Positions 36,601 to 39,059 of a stretch of DNA of 39,059 nt are shown here, piece by piece. Made by a program: the position numbers and the translations under genes. Every line of letters begins with the position of its first letter. Positions within the stretch are counted from its first letter, which is position 1. This DNA comes from F23-D06 sp963620035. Its GTDB lineage: Bacteria > Bacteroidota > Bacteroidia > Bacteroidales > WCHB1-69. The notes beneath the pieces were generated by a model. That model saw only the letters and a program-made list of their open reading frames with translations. It was not told where the DNA came from and ran no database searches. The stretch covers positions 1 through 39,059 of the forward strand of contig CAVEXN010000022.1 of assembly GCA_963620035.1 (NCBI GenBank). The letters run 5' to 3'.

Positions 36601-37291
36601 CAGAAGTTGTGCTGGAGGCAGTTCTTGCCAATTTGTTCCTTTTGACATTGGTGTTCAATCTGTTGATTAACAGATTGTTGGTCGGGTTGCTGTTGTTGAG
36701 GTTGGCGGCACTGTTTCCGTTGATGGGCGATGTGAATTCAGGAGCGGAACCCGAGTAGCAGATGGTGAAAGGGTAGCATACTCTCTCCCCGGCTTTCTGC
36801 GGCGTGGCGCTGTTGTTCCCGGTCCAGTAGTAGGGCGTCAGGCAGATGTTGTAGATGCCCTCCGGAAGAGTAAGCACGTTGTTGAGGGCTTGGATGTTGT
36901 TGTTGCTCCCCACGAAAAAGTCGATGTCGCCGCGGGAGAGATGCCCGAGCAGTTGGTCGAAGTGGGAACGGCTGAGATGCATCGGGATGGTGCCGATGGT
37001 CAACGGCGTGAGAGGCTGGGCGGTTTCGCGAGTCCGCAGGTAATACTGCTCGCCGGAAGCGGTGAAGTTGGTTTCTATTTCCAGTTTCAGGTAAATCTGC
37101 TTCGGACTTCCCGAAGTGTTCATCAACTGTATGTCGAAATAACGGGCAGGGTCATCCACGTAACTGAATCCCGAGGAGGGGAAAAGCCGTACTTTCGGCG
37201 TGACTGAAATCGTGATGTCGTTCTGTGCCGTCAGGCGTGCCAGAGGAAGCAGCAGCGCAAACAGGAATAGAGGGAGCAGATGTTTTTTCAT
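27656..37291 (-). CDS. Giant exported surface protein, TANFOR-like N-terminus
   Basis: Single open frame of 3,211 codons with signal peptide (MKKHLLPLFLFALLLPLARL, then TAQ). Residues about 25-190 (DITISVTPKVRLF, FDIQLMNTSGSPKQIYLKL, LPEGIYNICLTPYYWTGN) resemble, from memory, the TANFOR-type N-terminal domain of very large Bacteroidetes surface proteins. FnIII/Ig-like units follow to about residue 750. A long beta-strand-rich stretch lies at about 1330-2000 (LKLGFKLSGDLKFSFGKN, LKAKIDLIVAKAEAEFTF). A low-complexity Gly/Ser/Thr region holds perfect 14-residue repeats at about 2423-2500, and a C-terminal part of about 700 residues matches nothing I know. The last 450 codons are distinctly AT-rich. 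No sortase signal or obvious type IX sorting domain. The function is unknown; a surface adhesin or long structural filament is an inference. Confidence 0.85.
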   Translation of the reverse strand: MKKHLLPLFLFALLLPLARLTAQNDITISVTPKVRLFPSSGFSYVDDPARYFDIQLMNTSGSPKQIYLKLEIETNFTASGEQYYLRTRETAQPLTPLTIGTIPMHLSRSHFDQLLGHLSRGDIDFFVGSNNNIQALNNVLTLPEGIYNICLTPYYWTGNNSATPQKAGERVCYPFTICYSGSAPEFTSPINGNSAANLNNSNPTNNLLINRLNTNVKRNKLARTASSTTSVSSASPFLSSSSVLNSIRDIPTSDSRNSSQYATLPAERVVNFNWTGVISNCLSQSDFIYTLKIVEVYMNQSLHDAIEHNATLATIRNGTNTYYRYDTLTNRQFQFKKGHVYAMQVIATLNKNLPVEVKLGNDGKSQIIAFVWGGGQVIQDEKPVTSTVSDNYNSIRNKIRRSFLVSPGKDKGSIETLTQQFPNETASIPADDSKIKYVSDKDGSVPYYQIPASADSFSVKWMPVRGDSIIEVDYTLQLFEYKGGALEASLTTQPLKEEKIVKVWNGKGDSLTFGLNNTELQEIPSAGWSETLVEGYKYVVRLKANAYFSYNERTTYKITEYIHNTPIVRDSIINQVKMGGDTFISNVVFSWGIDSNALDNVRPPQFTYPVMLADKALDDTTWTEDEFPEVTKRKDFSFRWDKASGVYYEDTVYYRLRVGKLPDKKKPNEVTSFFYTKDSITSTDFIDSTLFDTLKTDAQYVAVLDITIKQMEDTSQHYKLLNNGTSHYAAFRLKEEPGFESDLNTKLVCDSSKYMKLDKEAIFPAPDKLIQEKKELKMGEFPMVMQRAQYDSTKKVYSGDGYVIWRPLGVDVRLKVDFKDIQFNKNYEIIKGTAVSSATDSATYLSALTNELGLDLDSLGSPELNNIVSKLGQNEQIKKRYETFKGWGEKYAKKYGGLLGPLQGGNIATEVLTFPLSVTDEEVTGSKNVVFVINNMYFSPVASLMGFWAIFAASSDNTYVPFLANNICMEPTNLLGNASQHIEMYMGRDYEFDLNDGYKMRFKKSSSFSDPKDGTVIVIDSGKLKDLFVEIDFQMNDRDLMKIDKDGTPKKATFGKPESYVRASFRANLRDWDDWMVQIKMDAFAPTDCQKFSFYPTGKGIWYDHSSTKTPDEIAFPKGYLTGNIDTVKAKNLNKTQLQAEKDKAMSKARLEWQGFYWNEMTIFLSEDISTTFTDKKQPKDSMVVYHYGINNTQTDSALYHRAGSRLNFGAKDIFIDSSGFTAEFFVRDILKAETKKGGGWAFSLDTVSVKILKNEFHHAIIAGAFGVPLFSGDFSYRCAIGADSLTFNIDAADDTLKMDLWLAKIIFDKKSSCFRVKKIYKEEDTRFDMTLSGKINVNFKKLGIPLNFTLCKFEGMGMRNYNTIKDTNTVDGFEFTIGNWSWASPQHSIGGLASGSDGLLYDLNNPDSKGISSISDDISNCFSTNIKKFEPIVSLDMSKRALKLGFKLSGDLKFSFGKNNAFGGGLDITVYGTVYPLDGFRIEDPNAKLDEIRVNCELDVFHLDGKLTLHTGDDEYGDGLSGALEVSCMGGIKLWMEGNFGTTVGKNKEKFSYWSLNGGLKFLPGIQLGVVTINGFSGGFAYNMKSTKSLEEMGAKTLLGSVGESKGDTVQTVGMSFTPEKGSWVANAGISLILTGAENAMNMDGLVSLRVSEEHFTGIIIQANAYVMTSFLKDVTPGDGGNNKNTLLQAEAIIGYEEKPDTNYFKFAINVKMKMDLDSLLNLGEAGSKVKGKITAAFEGASMLTGCNLMEVVDTTENGTGTGTGSKGVSVSVEARIPIDFEIKHYKKENRTDWYFAIGKPAYAKRVQLKAKIDLIVAKAEAEFTFYLQTGNAFAYELPELSDELKKFFYEESEGKKMDTNVGAIDKIRKIVATDKEAIGKGGGFCMGSTFHAALSLDFFLYLDIVANIGFDIALLDVAGKRCPDKPGPIGKNNFYALGQVYAALQGDVGLHINLGFWKGKFSIFSCGVGALFQGGGPNPSFAYGLLRFKVSLLNGLLKFNTSVDFQVGDVCVPGAGDPLANVKLFQSVTPGVESEKEATKSESPISPMALGTIVSNMPWEDEVCLSDGKDSRRFFFRLMQEECSYKISRNNRIFSPSNNLQMTFERHPDDKNTYIFQCREGGFADDALNKLDLKGRAYEWRKQANPKSIGSYVGTKTDDAYDMATGKVLENPTGFAWFNPLYQDTNSNNKYEVRVWTQDTTVWFKTKKLGKNLDDNVVYAWPYNGDPYFPNEEYITKDDDKYIRLFLKKDRKDLFDDSYSSTMVTKAYLFTIDKAKEQKRYEEIPLSYNFNGIGQLSVKIPDEIYGKECGNMLIIKTMPINDYEKEMEKAEERMKASKAILEKSRIAIEDSVYDAARNYHGNVNTSRTGVNTSKIDKKIVEIRSEEQLYRDLGKKTQQAYKENLKHVESESRTPAYTVSSGNTGGISKPLGGGTNNTGGISKPLGGGTNNTGGISKPLGGGTNNTGGISKPLGGGTNNTGGISKPLGGGTNNTGGISKPQIGNTTVINKGNVEKKMAQDLMNLSGGGGGVPNLRTLAVNAENPKVSKRSIMRQNSSGNMQAFSTAGSSTSSTRRALRRVSSSKNSGNMGYRQMQSKGTKGTIGYVSRTTLQTTPIFAKEPMKKQRVETTLTTQDGATFNLSRIPDVVGFDRSRDIYAAQLLAVYEMDTTFGRDTMDYQRIMADEEFNIMRSKGQTVYCWTWATCKYKNYTEFLNDNDVKDNIETLCNGIGILELGENSKDDKFIFGKDKYARSNKIFGWMFTSWDYKDATKYMTERTQPPRAYFLVHQDTKLTQYHDALFNHFLDLKNSFIRSAKSPDFFSLNLLNSFKIYFNGTEAYNTVKANNENAMDKGLTRKNSCKFSHITRRISGNDFVNCDGADEDPSHVTVPKILDYGGKLGENAQDSLSNYLYSEDNFKNLDHFKEFIPTYDGKIIDYATPSFLDDMIKFLGFFKSNSLLVDALSSDSKSDRFDFYCNVLVKPDIQYSYTLTNFDFPFDMPLVYLCHHNMYVNYSFQRILNEDTLKYITNGGDSLSKKQLKGKNKFLWVKDLNEYDAYLAKFWWNTNAQPTDCSGHEFINYTNFKYAVDNSIHTKSEFLGPLYNERMLKDPLKDYWDASISIVYLTSQNPNFEVNLLKIAKAIKLEREMVYFPNAEIKLPKPYHPSLGYKKDSRYRNFMEKPYLDTDMYVLQKILYTHEEAEIDNIRENNN
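29791..30023 (+). repeat. Perfect 42-bp tandem repeat inside the giant gene
   Basis: Five identical 42-base units start at 29791, 29833, 29875, 29917 and 29959, with a partial sixth of 23 bases at 30001-30023. Each unit encodes the 14 residues GGISKPLGGGTNNT on the minus strand and 42 is a multiple of three, so gain or loss of units keeps the frame. Perfect nucleotide identity suggests recent expansion or ongoing homogenisation. Confidence 0.95.
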
Positions 37292-37462
37292 ATTATGTTT
37301 GTTTTATTATTCTTTGTTATAAAATTGTTTATTTATTATATTTGTTATTATTATATATTGTTTTCGTTTTTTTTCTGCCTGACAAGCGGCCTTGGCTCTC
37401 TTTTGGACATCGGGTGTATGGTGTAATGCATCATCAAGCGTGTTTTTTATTCAAGAAAAACA
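37292..37462 (-). promoter_or_regulatory. AT-rich gap before the giant gene
   Basis: 171 bases, strongly AT-rich next to the giant gene's start and with no gene. It is long enough to hold a promoter, but I find no exact TAnnTTTG element with good spacing, so whether the giant gene has its own promoter is open. Confidence 0.3.
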
Positions 37463-39059
37463 TTATCTGATTACTTCGTATTCTTTGTCTTTCTGTCTTG
37501 TGCTTTGTTTCATCAATTTATTGGCCTTACGTGTGATTTTGGCCTGTTTCCGTTCCTCTTTGGTCATCTTCTTGATGACTTTTGCGGCGAAAGAGTAGGA
37601 ATACGACAGGGTGAAGCGGCAGTCGAGGTCGCTCTTCACCCGCTGTCCTATAATCTCGCGGTCGCTGTAGTTGCTGATGGAGAAGGCCAGTGTGGCGGCG
37701 TGCTTCTCGTAACTGAATGAACTGCCGAATGAGTTGCCTACGGAGAAGTTGTTTATGATGTCGCCTTTGGTCTGTATGTTGTAGGCCACGTTGCCGTTGT
37801 AGTTAACGTTCCAGTTGAGTTTCTCTTTGCTCAAGATCCGGTAGCGCACGCCGGCGTTGAGGCCGTGCGAGTGATATGTCGCCACGGTGGAGGAGGAGAG
37901 CGAGAAGTCGTAGCCGGCATCTATGCCCAGCCGTATCGCCTCAAGGTCAATGCCGTAAGTGATTCCCGTGGTGAGTGTCTGAGCGTTCATGTCGTTGTTG
38001 TAATGGGGATTGAGGTTCTTGTTCTGCACAAAATTGGCGTTGAATGTTATGGAGTGCGTGTGTTGCCGCATCCAGGTGAAAGAGGGCGACAAGTTCACGG
38101 TGTGTGCTATCTGGTTTATCTTCAGGCTGTCGGTCAGCAGCATAGTGCCGTCGTATTGGTCTTGTTTTATGCCGCTGTAACTGAAGCCGATGCTGAAGAG
38201 TTCGCCGAAGCTGTTGTTCCAGTTGAGCGAATATGTGGCCACCTGGTTCATATACATCTGCTTTTTGTTGAGGTTGTCGCGCTGCACGTACCCTACGGCG
38301 CTGATGTTGGAACGTCCCTTGAAAAGCCGCAGCGACATGACCGCGCCCAAGCTGTGCGAGTTCTGGCTGAAGTCAGATGCGCCCAACGATTCGTAGTCGG
38401 GCTGTATGAAACGGTATGTGAGGTTGGCGGAGAAGATGCCGGCATTGAAGTTCATTGCGGCGTCGCCTGCGAAGCGCAGGATGGTGTTGTTGCGGAAAGA
38501 GACCAGCCAGTCGGTTTTTTGCAAAGCCGTGCGTACGCCGTTCTCGTTGGTGAGGATGGGCGACACGGAGTCACGCAGGTCGTTGGTGAGGATGGATGCG
38601 CCCAAGTTGGCCGTCATGGAGAACCATTGTCTGATGGCAAAACGCCCGGCGAGCCCTATTGCGAAGTTGTCTTTCGGCGGAATGGAGTCGCGCCACGCCT
38701 CGGGCAGCGTGTTGATGCGGTCTTTTGCCTTGATGACGCTGATGTCGATGAAGTTGCGTTCGTTGCCTATGCCTAATTTCACCCCTAAGGCATCCCGCCG
38801 GTATTGCGGCAAGTTGGAGTAGGGGGTGTTGAGTCCTAGCAGAGAGTCTGCCAACTGTTGGAATGCGCTGCGGTCGTCAAAGCCCTTGGGCTTGGTAGGG
38901 CGGTTCAGCACGCCGCCAAATACCGCCGTCCGGAAAAGAGTGCCCTGATACTCCATTCCTAACCCCAAGAAGGTGAGCCCCGAATAGGTGTAGTTGGAAA
39001 AGTGCAGGGAACCTCTATTATTAACTTTTTTACACCTCACCTTCAGACTATGCGAGGTT
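37463..39059 (-). CDS. Outer-membrane beta-barrel protein, 5' end beyond window
   Basis: The last 531 codons of a gene running off the right edge; the frame is open through the final bases, so the GTG at 39040 is probably not the real start. The sequence is built of alternating amphipathic strands with aromatic ends typical of an outer-membrane barrel, for example FSIGFSYSGIKQDQYDG, ITFNANFVQNKNLNPHYN and LSYSYSFAAKVIK. After the barrel comes a lysine/arginine-rich tail (KKMTKEERKQAKITRK). It lies 171 bases upstream of the giant gene in the same direction. A role as membrane anchor or export partner of the giant protein, by analogy with PorP/SprF-type partners of SprB, is only inference, and it is longer than that family. 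Confidence 0.8.
   Translation of the reverse strand, partial: TSHSLKVRCKKVNNRGSLHFSNYTYSGLTFLGLGMEYQGTLFRTAVFGGVLNRPTKPKGFDDRSAFQQLADSLLGLNTPYSNLPQYRRDALGVKLGIGNERNFIDISVIKAKDRINTLPEAWRDSIPPKDNFAIGLAGRFAIRQWFSMTANLGASILTNDLRDSVSPILTNENGVRTALQKTDWLVSFRNNTILRFAGDAAMNFNAGIFSANLTYRFIQPDYESLGASDFSQNSHSLGAVMSLRLFKGRSNISAVGYVQRDNLNKKQMYMNQVATYSLNWNNSFGELFSIGFSYSGIKQDQYDGTMLLTDSLKINQIAHTVNLSPSFTWMRQHTHSITFNANFVQNKNLNPHYNNDMNAQTLTTGITYGIDLEAIRLGIDAGYDFSLSSSTVATYHSHGLNAGVRYRILSKEKLNWNVNYNGNVAYNIQTKGDIINNFSVGNSFGSSFSYEKHAATLAFSISNYSDREIIGQRVKSDLDCRFTLSYSYSFAAKVIKKMTKEERKQAKITRKANKLMKQSTRQKDKEYEVIR

Overview
The window looks like a chromosomal segment of a member of the Bacteroidetes, most likely order Bacteroidales. 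The reasons are: -7 promoter elements of the TAnnTTTG type upstream of several genes with no Shine-Dalgarno sequences; a PepD-type dipeptidase, a DUF3857/transglutaminase protein and a Bacteroidetes-style COG1373 (DUF4143) ATPase remnant; and a giant surface protein whose N-terminus resembles TANFOR-type proteins. Coding regions look moderately GC-rich (about 50-58% on the few lines I counted by hand). I cannot name the genus.

Layout. (1) 1-6,830: a four-gene minus-strand heavy-metal efflux operon. A His/Cys-rich small exported protein is followed by a His-rich lipoprotein adaptor, a CzcA/CusA-type RND pump and a TolC-type outer-membrane channel. Inverted copies of a short intergenic repeat bracket the operon. 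(2) 7,040-9,958: a plus-strand P-type calcium-type ATPase. (3) 9,959-10,803: an intergenic repeat copy and a dead IS3-family transposase. (4) 10,896-15,046: a minus-strand block of rpmH (L34, only 52 codons), a SurA-like peptidyl-prolyl isomerase, a MoxR ATPase and an orphan sensor histidine kinase. (5) 15,213-18,772: a plus-strand pair, a large exported CAP/OmpA-like protein of unknown role and an RluD-family pseudouridine synthase. (6) 18,900-19,910: broken genes (ISAs1 transposase fragment, DNA adenine methylase fragment, possible transposase tail). (7) 19,959-23,477: a divergent pair, a DUF3857/transglutaminase protein and the dipeptidase PepD, each with its own -7 element between them. 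(8) 23,478-25,375: a strong hairpin, another repeat copy and a multiply frameshifted COG1373-type ATPase pseudogene. (9) 25,399-39,059: a minus-strand surface locus. It contains an outer-membrane beta-barrel protein (cut by the window edge), a 3,211-residue exported protein and a 734-residue fibronectin-III-like exported protein.

How the parts work together. The efflux genes form a complete tripartite inner membrane/periplasm/outer membrane pump with two extra histidine-rich metal-binding modules. The rpmH-surA-moxR-kinase block links envelope protein folding with sensing. The 13.6-kb surface locus is the most unusual part. Its giant protein has a sandwich of folds, a perfect 42-bp in-frame tandem repeat and a distinctly AT-rich C-terminal end, which together suggest a long surface structure with a variable tip. 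The short repeat family sits at gene ends across the whole window.
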